Position numbers and translations under genes: made by a program
Source: a bacterium
Lineage (GTDB): Bacteria > Pseudomonadota > Alphaproteobacteria > Caulobacterales > Hyphomonadaceae
Length of the DNA stretch: 64,000 nt
Assembly (NCBI GenBank): GCA_016125045.1
Contig: WGML01000006.1
Location: forward strand, 124,001-188,000
Direction: 5' to 3'
Part shown: in pieces, positions 28,067 through 36,253 of the stretch
Numbering within the stretch: position 1 is the stretch's first letter
How the letters are laid out: the number at the start of each line of letters is the position of its first letter
Notes under the pieces: model-generated
The model's input: the letters and a program-made list of their open reading frames with translations, nothing else
Database searches by the model: none
Told to the model about the DNA's origin: nothing

Positions 28067-29767
28067 ATGTCGCCCGGACGCTCACGTTTCGCACTGCCCG
28101 CCATCCGCCGCCGCCTCGGCTGGCTTGCGCCGGCGGCGCTCGTCGCCGCGTCCGCGTGCGTCCCCTCCCGGGAAGCTGTGGCGGCGTCGTGCCCTCCTGC
28201 TGGCCCCGCTGCAGAGGAGATCACCGTCCAGACGCTGGCGGAGCGCGCACGCCGGGAGGGAACGGTGCGGGTGATCGCCCGTCTTCGCCTCTCTGACAAC
28301 GCCTCCCCGGCCATGGCGGAGGCGCAGGACTCCGCGATGGCGTTATTCACCGCGGCGGGGGTCCGCGAAGCCGCGCTCGTCCGCGATCGCCTGCCCCTCA
28401 TCGTCGCCGAGATGAACGCCGAGGCACTCGAATCGATGGCGTCGAATCCGCTGATTGAATCCTGGTCGGAAGATCGCATCGCCGTCACCACGCTGTCGGA
28501 GAGTGCGCCGCTGATTGGCGCACCGGACGTCTGGCGGATCGGCGGCCGCGGGGCCGGGCAAGCGGTCGCCATTCTCGACACCGGCGTCGACTCCTTTCAT
28601 CCATTTCTGGCGGGTCGGATCGTTGCAGAGGCCTGTTTCTCAACAACTTCTTCGGCCAGTGGGTCGACGAGCGTGTGCCCGAACGGCGCTTCATCCGACC
28701 TTTCCGTTGGCTCCGGCCGGCCCTGTGACGTCTCCGGCTGCGAGCACGGCACACATGTCGCCGGGATTGCCGCCGGACGCGGGTCGGACGTCTCGGGCGT
28801 CGCTCCGGATGCGGACATCATCGCGGTGCAGGTGTTCAGCCGGTTTTCAGGCGCAACCTGCGGCGGGCGCTCTCCCTGCATTGCATCCTTTACGTCAGAC
28901 CAGATACGGGCCCTTGATTTCGTTGCGGAATTGGCTGAACGACGCCCCATTGCCGCGGTCAATATGAGTCTCGGCGGCGGGCGCTCCTCCGGCTTCTGCG
29001 ATTCAGATCTCACCAAGCCCTCAATCGACGCGCTACGCGCCGCCGGGGTCGCAACAGCAATCGCGTCAGGAAACGACGGGTTCCGCGACGCGGTGAGCTT
29101 TCCAGCATGCATCTCTTCCGCGGTCACGGTCGGCGCGACAAGCAAGCAGGACCAGCTCGCCCGGTTCTCGAACTGCTCGCCGGCCGTGGATCTCCATGCT
29201 CCCGGCGTTTCGATCACGTCGTCCGTGCCGAACGGTCAGTTCGTCCCGTTCAGCGGCACTTCGATGGCGACGCCCCACGTTGCTGGAGCGTTCGCGGCGC
29301 TGAGGTCGTTGAATCCGGACGCGTCGCTCGACGCAATCGAGGCGGCGCTCAAATCGGCCGGCGTCACAGTCGGCGGTAAACCAAGGATCAGACTGCCTGA
29401 AACCAACGCGCTCCTCCAAAGGAGCCTCGATCGGGAGACTCGCATCATTGCACAGGAAAACACAGGACGGACGGATGCGCCCGCGATCCCCGAAGCCCTG
29501 CGCGGATTGCCCGGCGGCAAGCCGGTCCGGCTGATCCTGCGCGTCCTGCCGCAGGGGCAGGCGGCGCCGAAATCCTCAGCGGACGCGATGTCCAAGGCCG
29601 AGGCCGCGATCCGCGCCGCCGGCGTCGACACGATGGAGCGGATCGGCCGGCAGCCACTGATGGTGGTCGAAGCAACGCCCGAACAGGCGGCGCGCATCAT
29701 GGCGTCAGGGATGATCCATTCCCTTGCCGTCGACTCCGTTTCGACGACTCAAGGCGCGCCGGACTAG
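28067..29767 (+). CDS. Subtilisin-like (S8) serine protease with two propeptide-like domains
   Basis: 566 residues from ATG 28067, which follows GGAGGT; a GTG 9 bases upstream is less likely. An N-terminal hydrophobic stretch ends in a lipobox-like AASAC. The catalytic triad is Asp171 (ILDTGVDSFHP), His227 (EHGTHVAGIAAG) and Ser399 (GTSMATPHVAG). Residues ~65-140 look like an I9-type propeptide/inhibitor domain, and residues ~485-566 repeat the same pattern (RLILRVLPQG, AEAAIRAAGVDTMERIGRQP, MVVEATPEQAARIM). Secreted or lipid-anchored. The stop shares CTAG with the stop of the convergent aminotransferase gene. Confidence 0.9.
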   Translation: MSPGRSRFALPAIRRRLGWLAPAALVAASACVPSREAVAASCPPAGPAAEEITVQTLAERARREGTVRVIARLRLSDNASPAMAEAQDSAMALFTAAGVREAALVRDRLPLIVAEMNAEALESMASNPLIESWSEDRIAVTTLSESAPLIGAPDVWRIGGRGAGQAVAILDTGVDSFHPFLAGRIVAEACFSTTSSASGSTSVCPNGASSDLSVGSGRPCDVSGCEHGTHVAGIAAGRGSDVSGVAPDADIIAVQVFSRFSGATCGGRSPCIASFTSDQIRALDFVAELAERRPIAAVNMSLGGGRSSGFCDSDLTKPSIDALRAAGVATAIASGNDGFRDAVSFPACISSAVTVGATSKQDQLARFSNCSPAVDLHAPGVSITSSVPNGQFVPFSGTSMATPHVAGAFAALRSLNPDASLDAIEAALKSAGVTVGGKPRIRLPETNALLQRSLDRETRIIAQENTGRTDAPAIPEALRGLPGGKPVRLILRVLPQGQAAPKSSADAMSKAEAAIRAAGVDTMERIGRQPLMVVEATPEQAARIMASGMIHSLAVDSVSTTQGAPD

Positions 29768-30669
29768 CCCGTCCGGCCAAGCTGCAACGCCCATGGCGCG
29801 GCCGCCGCAACATCGACCCCGATCGCCGCAAAATAGCGCCGCTGAAAGCCGCGCACGATCGGTCCGGGGCGGCCATCTCCGATCTTCGCTCCGTCAAGCT
29901 CAACCACCGGCACGATCAAGCCCCCGGCGCCTGAGATCCAGGCCTCCGCAGCGTTCTTCGCCTCTTCCACGGAAAAGCTCTGCTCCAGCACCACCGCCCC
30001 TTCAGCGGTCGCTTCGTCCATCATCGTATTGCGGGTGACGCCGGCGAGGATATCGTTCGACAGCGCACGGGTGACGACCTCGCCATTGCGTCGCGCGATC
30101 CACGCGTTGGAGGACGCGCCCTCCGTCACCAGACCGTCGGGCCCCACCATCCAGGCGTCGGCCGCCCCACGCGACCGCGCCTCCGTCTTCGCTAGGACGG
30201 ACGCAAGCAACTGCGTCGTCTTGATGTCCCTCCGCCCCCAGCGGATGTCGTCGACCGTGACCACTGCGACGCCATCCCGAGCGGCGGCGGTGTCGATGAT
30301 CGGCTTTGCCTCCGCGAACGCGAACATCGTCGGGCGAAGCGCCGCTCCCCCCGGGGCCACGAAGTCCCGCCGCCCGTAGGCGCCGCGTGTGATCTGCAGG
30401 TAGATGAGCCCCTCGGCGAGCTGGTTGCGCGCGATCAGTTCCGCGTGCACGTCCTTGATCGCCGCCGGGTCCGGCTGATGCGAGAAGCCGAGTTCCTTAA
30501 GCGATCGATCGAGGCGGGCGAGGTGCCGCTCCATGTCGATTGGGCGGCCGTCATACACTGCTGTGACTTCATAGACGCTGTCGGCAAAGAGGAAGCCCCG
30601 GTCAAACGGCGATATTCTGGCCTGGTCGGCGGCGAGAAATACACCATCAAGCCAGGCCCAGTTTGACAT
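29764..30669 (-). CDS. Class IV aminotransferase (D-amino acid aminotransferase-like)
   Basis: 301 residues from Met 30669. PLP enzyme of fold type IV: WAWLDGVFLAADQARISPFD followed by RGFLFADSVYE near the start, GRRDIKTTQLLASVLAKTEA containing the catalytic Lys, and GLVTEGASSNAWI for phosphate binding. The sequence resembles D-alanine transaminases, with branched-chain aminotransferase or aminodeoxychorismate lyase as alternatives. It lies between the two ethylmalonyl-CoA pathway genes but has no known role there. Confidence 0.88.
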   Translation of the reverse strand: MSNWAWLDGVFLAADQARISPFDRGFLFADSVYEVTAVYDGRPIDMERHLARLDRSLKELGFSHQPDPAAIKDVHAELIARNQLAEGLIYLQITRGAYGRRDFVAPGGAALRPTMFAFAEAKPIIDTAAARDGVAVVTVDDIRWGRRDIKTTQLLASVLAKTEARSRGAADAWMVGPDGLVTEGASSNAWIARRNGEVVTRALSNDILAGVTRNTMMDEATAEGAVVLEQSFSVEEAKNAAEAWISGAGGLIVPVVELDGAKIGDGRPGPIVRGFQRRYFAAIGVDVAAAAPWALQLGRTG

Positions 30670-30988
30670 GTTCAGCTCCGTTTGTGGTCGCGGCGCCCGG
30701 TATTTCACGTCCGCACGCGCCGCGCGATATTGCGCTGCAACAATCTCGTCTTGCATTGTGTCGCCGGTTTGAACACACTCCCGCTCGCGATCCGGGAACG
30801 GATGGTGAGCCTTCGGGCGAGGGGCTGCGGGAGAGGGGACGTCCACCGCGCGGGAAGCCGCCGGGAACTGGTCTGAGTGAATGCTGTCGGCGCTTGGCGC
30901 TCGTCTTGCGAGCGGCGGGGCTCAAACTCGGCCGCTGAACCAGGACGGAACAGCTGACGGCTAGCGTAACGATTGAGAGGACAAGGGC
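30670..30988. other. Divergent promoter region of the aminotransferase gene and ccrA
   Basis: 319 bases without a credible gene. The bases nearest ccrA read ATTGAGAGGACAAGGGC, giving its ribosome-binding site GAGAGGAC. The middle is GC-rich with short palindromic pieces such as GCGCTC...GAGCGG. Short frames exist in both directions but show no conserved pattern. Confidence 0.4.
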
Positions 30989-32263
30989 ATGGCGGACGGG
31001 GCCAACAAGACGGGGATTAAGGATCTCTACGCCATGGGAGAAATCCCTCCCGATTTCCACGTGCCCGCGAAAATGCACGCGTGGGCGATCCGCCGCGAAC
31101 GCCATGGACGTCCCAAAAAGGCAATGCAACTTGAGGTGGTCGACACGCCGTCGATCGCGTCAGACGAAGTGCTCGTTCTCGTGATGGCCGCTGGCGTCAA
31201 CTACAACGGCGTGTGGGCAGCTCTCGGCGAACCCATCTCCCCGTTCGATGGGCACAAACAACCATTTCATATCGCCGGCTCCGATGCGTCGGGCATCGTC
31301 TGGGCGGTCGGTTCGCGGGTGACGCGCTGGAAGCCCGGCGATGAGGTTGTGATCCACTGCAACCAGGACGATGGCGACGATGAGGAGTGCAATGGCGGAG
31401 ACCCGATGTTCTCTCCGTCGCAGCGCATCTGGGGCTATGAAACGCCGGATGGGTCATTCGCCCAGTTCTGTCGCGTGCAGTCCCGCCAGCTCATGACAAG
31501 GCCCAAGCATCTGACCTGGGAGGAGGCGGCGTGCTACACGCTGACGCTCGCGACCGCCTACCGCATGCTGTTTGGCCACCGTCCGCATATCCTGCGCCCG
31601 GGACAGAATGTTCTGGTCTGGGGCGCCTCGGGAGGTCTTGGGTCTTACGCTGTTCAGCTCTGCGCAGTCGCCGGCGCGAACGCCATCGGCGTGGTGTCGG
31701 AGAACGACAAGTTCGATTTCGTGATGTCGATGGGCGCCAAGGGCGTCATCAACCGCAAGGACTTCAACTGCTGGGGCCAACTGCCCAAGGTGAACTCGCC
31801 CGAATTCAACGACTACATGAAAGAGGCGCGCAAGTTCGGAAAGGCCATCTGGCAGCAAACGGGCGGCAAGGACGTGGACATCGTCTTCGAGCACCCCGGC
31901 GAGGCGACGATGCCGGTGTCGGTCTTTGTGGTGAAGCGCGGCGGGATGGTTGTGATCTGCGCGGGGACCACCGGCTTCAACCTCACCATGGACGCGCGCT
32001 TCCTCTGGATGCGCCAGAAGCGCGTCCAGGGCAGCCATTTTGCGAATCTCCTGCAGGCGAGCCAGGCCAATCAGTTGATGGTCGAGCGCCGGCTGGACCC
32101 CTGCATGTCGGAAGTCTTTCCGTGGTCGGACATTCCCGAGGCGCACGAGAAGATGCTCGACAACAAGCACCTTCCCGGAAACATGGCAGTTCTGGTCTCG
32201 AGCCCCAAGCCGGGTCTGCGCACGGTTGAGGACGTGCTTGAGGCGGGGCCGACCCCGGTCTGA
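30989..32263 (+). CDS. ccrA: Crotonyl-CoA carboxylase/reductase
   Basis: 424 residues. Zinc-independent medium-chain dehydrogenase that carboxylates crotonyl-CoA with NADPH to ethylmalonyl-CoA, the key step of the ethylmalonyl-CoA pathway. VLVWGASGGLGSYAVQLCAV is the NADPH fold, and the CO2-pocket region HPGEATMPVSVFVVKRGGMV fits Ccr rather than plain enoyl-CoA reductases. MADGANKTGIKDLYAMGEIP is a Ccr-typical start. Works with ecm at 25.8 kb to assimilate C2 compounds without the glyoxylate shunt. Confidence 0.95.
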   Translation: MADGANKTGIKDLYAMGEIPPDFHVPAKMHAWAIRRERHGRPKKAMQLEVVDTPSIASDEVLVLVMAAGVNYNGVWAALGEPISPFDGHKQPFHIAGSDASGIVWAVGSRVTRWKPGDEVVIHCNQDDGDDEECNGGDPMFSPSQRIWGYETPDGSFAQFCRVQSRQLMTRPKHLTWEEAACYTLTLATAYRMLFGHRPHILRPGQNVLVWGASGGLGSYAVQLCAVAGANAIGVVSENDKFDFVMSMGAKGVINRKDFNCWGQLPKVNSPEFNDYMKEARKFGKAIWQQTGGKDVDIVFEHPGEATMPVSVFVVKRGGMVVICAGTTGFNLTMDARFLWMRQKRVQGSHFANLLQASQANQLMVERRLDPCMSEVFPWSDIPEAHEKMLDNKHLPGNMAVLVSSPKPGLRTVEDVLEAGPTPV

Positions 32264-32555
32264 CGCCAAAGACTCGCCGCCAGGATAAGCGCCGGTCATC
32301 CGGCCCAGCGTTTCTCGCGCTAGACGCACTCGGGGCGCGGGCGTGGTTTGAGAGGCTGGGGTCAGCGACGATGTCGCATTTGGCGGTGGGTTCAAGTGGG
32401 CGGTCGAGAGCAGCACAAAGAAGGGCTGGAACCGGTTCGTCGAGCATTCCTTCTCCGCCGTCTGAGACGTTCGTCACTCCTTGATGCAGAACAAAACCTG
32501 CTCGCCGTTTTCGTGGTGGGCTCGACGTTGTTCGCAGATACGAAGGAGATTTCCC

Positions 32556-32930
32556 GTGGGACTATCGAGAATCACCCTTCGCCTCGCCCGAAATCCGGGC
32601 ACGGCGTTTCCGGATGGCGACGACCACCGCGGCTATTCCCTCGTCGCGCCGCTCGACTCGTCCGGGTTCATCGATGAGGCGGGCTGGAGAGACAACAAGG
32701 AGGCGTGCACGGTCCGTCACTTCTCCCCCGACCTACCCTCCCCCCGCGTCGGACGCCTGAGCCGCCGCGGTGACAACTGGTTCTTTGATTATGACAGCTC
32801 CAGCACCGAAGACGACGAACCCGTCTTCAAACTGGGCTTGCATCGCTTCGCTCCCGGTGAGTACGTCACAATCCGGGATGAAGACGATGTCGCGATGACC
32901 TATCAGGTGCGCGAAGTGGTTCATGCCTGA
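32556..32930 (+). CDS. Hypothetical protein
   Basis: 124 residues from GTG 32556, chosen because GAAGGAGAT stands 8 bases upstream, an excellent ribosome-binding site. It begins VGLSRITLRLARNPGTAFPD, then GDDHRGYSLVAPLDSSGFID, and ends with a compact beta-rich part (HRFAPGEYVTIRDEDDVAMT). No signal peptide or membrane span. The look is of a small conserved alphaproteobacterial protein with no known role. It precedes the M20 peptidase gene by 39 bases. Confidence 0.72.
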   Translation: MGLSRITLRLARNPGTAFPDGDDHRGYSLVAPLDSSGFIDEAGWRDNKEACTVRHFSPDLPSPRVGRLSRRGDNWFFDYDSSSTEDDEPVFKLGLHRFAPGEYVTIRDEDDVAMTYQVREVVHA

Positions 32931-32969
32931 TTGCGGCGAAGTGGCCGCCGCCCAGACCGGTGACGCGCG

Positions 32970-34514
32970 ATGCAAGGCAAAGAACCCCGAGCGAGACGCC
33001 GCACTTTCCTCTGGGTGGGGACGGCTCTGGCGCTCGCGCTGGCGGCGACCGCCGGATGGATGGTGCTTCGGGCGCAATCGCTTGGCGGCTCCGCCGCCGC
33101 GACGCCATTTGAATCACTCCCCGAGCCGCCTCCCTATGACCTCGGCCTCGCCGTCGACCACCTTTCCCGCGCGGTCGCCATCCAGACCGTGACAACGGTC
33201 GCGGGCGACCCACAGCCTAGCGCGGAGGGTCCCTGGCTGGAATTTCATGCACTTATCGACCAGACCTACTCGGCGATCTCCGCAAGGGCGAGTTTCGAGA
33301 CGATCGCCGGGCTCACGCGCCTCTACACATGGCAGGGGACCGACGAGACGTTGGCGCCCGTGATCCTGATGGCCCATCAGGACGTAGTGCCCGTCAACCC
33401 AGGGACCGAGAAGGACTGGAGCTTCCCGCCCTTCAGCGGCGCCGTCGCCCCCCCGCCCGGGGGCGGCGACGATCATGTCTGGGGTCGCGGCGCGATGGAT
33501 GACAAAGGGTCGCTCATCGCCATTCTCGAAGCCGCCGATGCGCTCGCCCGCGCCGGGTGGGCCCCGAACCGGACAATCATGTTCCTGTTCGGACATGACG
33601 AGGAAGTGTCGGGCGCAGGCGCACAGGCAGCGTTCCGTCTACTCGCTGAGAGAGAGGTGAAGCCCTACCTCGTGCTCGACGAAGGCTTCGCCGTGCTCTC
33701 GAACTTTCCTCTGACGGGAAAGCCGGCGGCGCTGATCGGCGTAGCCGAAAAGGGCTACCTGTCGGTCGAAATCACCGCGACGACAGAGGGCGGACACTCG
33801 TCGCGTCCACCGCGGGAGTCCGGAGCGGTGCGCATCGCGCGGGCGATCTCCGCCCTGGACGAGAACCAGTTGCCGGCGGATCTCACGGCGCCTCCCTTCA
33901 CGGAGATGATCGACGCGGTGGCGCAGGACCTGCCCTTCGCCACCAGACTTGCCTTCGCCAACCGTTGGGCGTTTTCAGGTCTCATCGAGGGGCAGCTCAC
34001 CGATCCATCAGCCAATGCGATCGTGCGCACGACGACCGCTCCGACCATGCTTGAGGGGTCGGTCAAGGACAATGTGCTGCCGCAGCGCGCCCGGGCGGTG
34101 GTGAACTTCCGCATCCACCCCAGGGACACGATTGAATCGGTGCTGCAGCATGTTCGCGACGTCACCGCGCACATCGACGGGCTCACCATCGCACCTTACC
34201 GAGACGGCATCGGTTCGGAAGCCTCCCCAGTGTCATCCACCACCGGCGACGCCTGGTCCAAGCTTCGGTCTGTGGCGCATGCGGCGGGCGGAGGAGGCGA
34301 CCTCCCGGTCGCGCCGGGGCTCATGATCGCGGCGACCGATGCCCGATATGCGTCCGCCATCTCGACAGACGCCGTCTATCGCTTCATCCCCGCCATTTAT
34401 GACGACGCTGACCTCAACGGGTTCCATGGGACGAATGAGCGCTTGTCCGTTGCGAATCTTCGGCGGATGATTGATGCATATGCGCAATTGATGATGGTGA
34501 CGGCGGGTGGTTAG
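32970..34514 (+). CDS. M20-family metallopeptidase (PM20D1-like carboxypeptidase)
   Basis: 514 residues with one N-terminal membrane anchor (residues ~13-33) and a zinc peptidase domain. Metal ligands lie in LMAHQDVVPVNPG (His, Asp), GRGAMDDKGSLIAILEAADA, HDEEVSGAGAQA (Glu pair), and the C-terminal HGTNER. The insertion between the two halves is the lid/dimerisation domain of M20 enzymes. The size and order fit PM20D1-type N-acyl amino acid hydrolases. Probably anchored in the inner membrane with the enzyme in the periplasm. Confidence 0.9.
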   Translation: MQGKEPRARRRTFLWVGTALALALAATAGWMVLRAQSLGGSAAATPFESLPEPPPYDLGLAVDHLSRAVAIQTVTTVAGDPQPSAEGPWLEFHALIDQTYSAISARASFETIAGLTRLYTWQGTDETLAPVILMAHQDVVPVNPGTEKDWSFPPFSGAVAPPPGGGDDHVWGRGAMDDKGSLIAILEAADALARAGWAPNRTIMFLFGHDEEVSGAGAQAAFRLLAEREVKPYLVLDEGFAVLSNFPLTGKPAALIGVAEKGYLSVEITATTEGGHSSRPPRESGAVRIARAISALDENQLPADLTAPPFTEMIDAVAQDLPFATRLAFANRWAFSGLIEGQLTDPSANAIVRTTTAPTMLEGSVKDNVLPQRARAVVNFRIHPRDTIESVLQHVRDVTAHIDGLTIAPYRDGIGSEASPVSSTTGDAWSKLRSVAHAAGGGGDLPVAPGLMIAATDARYASAISTDAVYRFIPAIYDDADLNGFHGTNERLSVANLRRMIDAYAQLMMVTAGG

Positions 34515-34623
34515 TTCGCCGACAGGCACGAGAGGAGTGCTCTGCGCGCTGGACCAGATGACCAAGGGCGCGCGGTCGCCACGTTCGGTGAAACTCTGAC
34601 GGGACAAGACAGGGAGCGAAGAA

Positions 34624-35136
34624 ATGAAACAGATTCAAGGTGTCGTGGCAGCAGCCGCGCTCGGTTTGTCGCTGACGCTCGCCGCGTGCGGCGGAGAAAG
34701 CGCTCCAAGCTTTGCGGTCGTGGACGACCATGACGCAGCGTCCAGCGCGGCCATGGCGGAAATGGACCAAAGCGAACACGCTGACGCCGGCGGCGATCAT
34801 GGACCGGCGCATGGTGGCGGCGAGAGCATGTGGACGCCGACCGATCCGGGCGGTCTCACACCAGCAGATTTCATGTTCCATACGATCCCGGGCAATCGGC
34901 ACATCGTTCGCCTGCCGGCGCCGGGATCGGACACCTGGAAGGTGTCGGCGGATGTGACCGGAGCGCCTTCGGTGAAACTCATCGAAACGCGTGGCGAGAC
35001 CTTGGCCGGCGCACCGGTGCTGGTCGCGGAATTCGAGATGGTCGAGGCGGGAACCGTACCCGTGAAATTCGAGCGTCACGAAGGCGGGAGTGCTGACGTT
35101 GAAGGCGAGCTGACCGTCAACTTCATGGTCCACTAG
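34624..35136 (+). CDS. Hypothetical lipoprotein
   Basis: 170 residues with signal MKQIQGVVAAAALGLSLTLA ending in lipobox LAAC. A His/Asp/Ala-rich stretch follows (residues ~40-70: HDAASSAAMAEMDQSEHADA, then GGDHGPAHGGG) that could bind metal. The C-terminal ~90 residues form a beta-rich domain. No family recognised. Good GGGAGCGAAG ribosome-binding site. Next gene, a Rieske oxygenase, is 28 bases downstream. Confidence 0.7.
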   Translation: MKQIQGVVAAAALGLSLTLAACGGESAPSFAVVDDHDAASSAAMAEMDQSEHADAGGDHGPAHGGGESMWTPTDPGGLTPADFMFHTIPGNRHIVRLPAPGSDTWKVSADVTGAPSVKLIETRGETLAGAPVLVAEFEMVEAGTVPVKFERHEGGSADVEGELTVNFMVH

Positions 35137-35164
35137 GGACGCGAGACCTGCAGGAAAGCGGCGC

Positions 35165-36253
35165 ATGGCGGACGGCGGCGTCGTCAAACCGAGAGGTGTC
35201 ACCGACGAGGGCTGGCTGACGGACAGCTGGTACTTTGCGTGCGCCTCGGCAGCGCTCAAACCGGGGCGGCAGTTCCGACAGATGATTCTCGGCGAGCCGG
35301 TTGTGCTCGCCCGGACGCCTGCGGGTGAAGCCTTCGCTCTGAGAGACGTTTGCCCTCACCGGCTGGTGCCGTTGTCCACTGGCCGTCAGGTCGAGACGGA
35401 CGGCGAACCCACGATCGAATGCCCCTATCATGGCTGGCGTTTCGGACGGGACGGCGTCTGCCGGCTCATGCCCTCGCTGGTCGACGCGGGCGCCTATGAG
35501 ACCTCGCGGGTCAGGGTGCGACGCTTTCCGGTCCACGAGACGTCGGGAATGGTGTTCGTCTATCTGTCGCATGATCCAAAGGAAACGGACGCGACTCCGC
35601 CGCCCGAGTTTGACCTGCGAGGCGCAGCGCCAAAATTCATTGTCGAGGAAATCTTCAACACACACATGGATGATGCGGTGGTGGGGCTGATGGACCCGGC
35701 GCACGTTCCATTTGTTCACAATCAGTGGTGGTGGCGCCCCCCATCGACCGGCCTGCGCCTCAAGGAAAAACCCTTCGAACCTCGTGACCGCGGTTGGGCG
35801 ATCGCCCGACACGCGCCCTCCGGCAACTCCCTCGCCTACAAGATGCTCCTTGGCGGCGCGGTGACGACCGAGATTCAGTTTCAGATTCCTGGCTTCCGCT
35901 GGGAAGTGGTGGAGAACGGGAAGGTCCGGATATTCACTCTCACCTGCCTCACACCGATCGCCGAGAAGCAAACCCGCATCACCCAGGTGACCTACTGGAC
36001 CGGAGGGCTGTTGCTCGACCTGATGACGCCGCTGCTCATTCCCGCCGCGCGCAAATTCCTGCGCCAGGACGGTCGCATGGTCGACTTGCAGAACACGGGG
36101 ATGGCCCACCAGAAGGCCATGCTCTGGATCGACGACATCGATGTTCAGGCAAAATGGTACCGCATCCTCAAGAAGGAATGGGCAGCCAGCCGCTCAGAGG
36201 GCCGCGCCTTCGTGAACCCGATCGAGCCCCGGGTCTTGCGCTGGAGGAGTTAG
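35165..36253 (+). CDS. Rieske non-heme iron oxygenase (VanA-like)
   Basis: 362 residues. The Rieske 2Fe-2S site is CPHRLVPLS...CPYHGWRFG (C-x-H, then C-x2-H). The catalytic domain has EIFNTHMDDAVVGLMDPAHV followed by PFVHNQWW, where D, H and H bind the mononuclear iron. Oxygenase subunits of this kind demethylate or hydroxylate aromatic or other ring compounds; the reductase partner is not visible here. Its stop overlaps the stop of the convergent PQQ dehydrogenase gene. Confidence 0.9.
   Translation: MADGGVVKPRGVTDEGWLTDSWYFACASAALKPGRQFRQMILGEPVVLARTPAGEAFALRDVCPHRLVPLSTGRQVETDGEPTIECPYHGWRFGRDGVCRLMPSLVDAGAYETSRVRVRRFPVHETSGMVFVYLSHDPKETDATPPPEFDLRGAAPKFIVEEIFNTHMDDAVVGLMDPAHVPFVHNQWWWRPPSTGLRLKEKPFEPRDRGWAIARHAPSGNSLAYKMLLGGAVTTEIQFQIPGFRWEVVENGKVRIFTLTCLTPIAEKQTRITQVTYWTGGLLLDLMTPLLIPAARKFLRQDGRMVDLQNTGMAHQKAMLWIDDIDVQAKWYRILKKEWAASRSEGRAFVNPIEPRVLRWRS

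Noticed and set aside
32264..32555. Short frames between ccrA and the next gene
   Set aside because: No ribosome-binding sites or conserved pattern apart from the GTG start at 32556; treated as non-coding.
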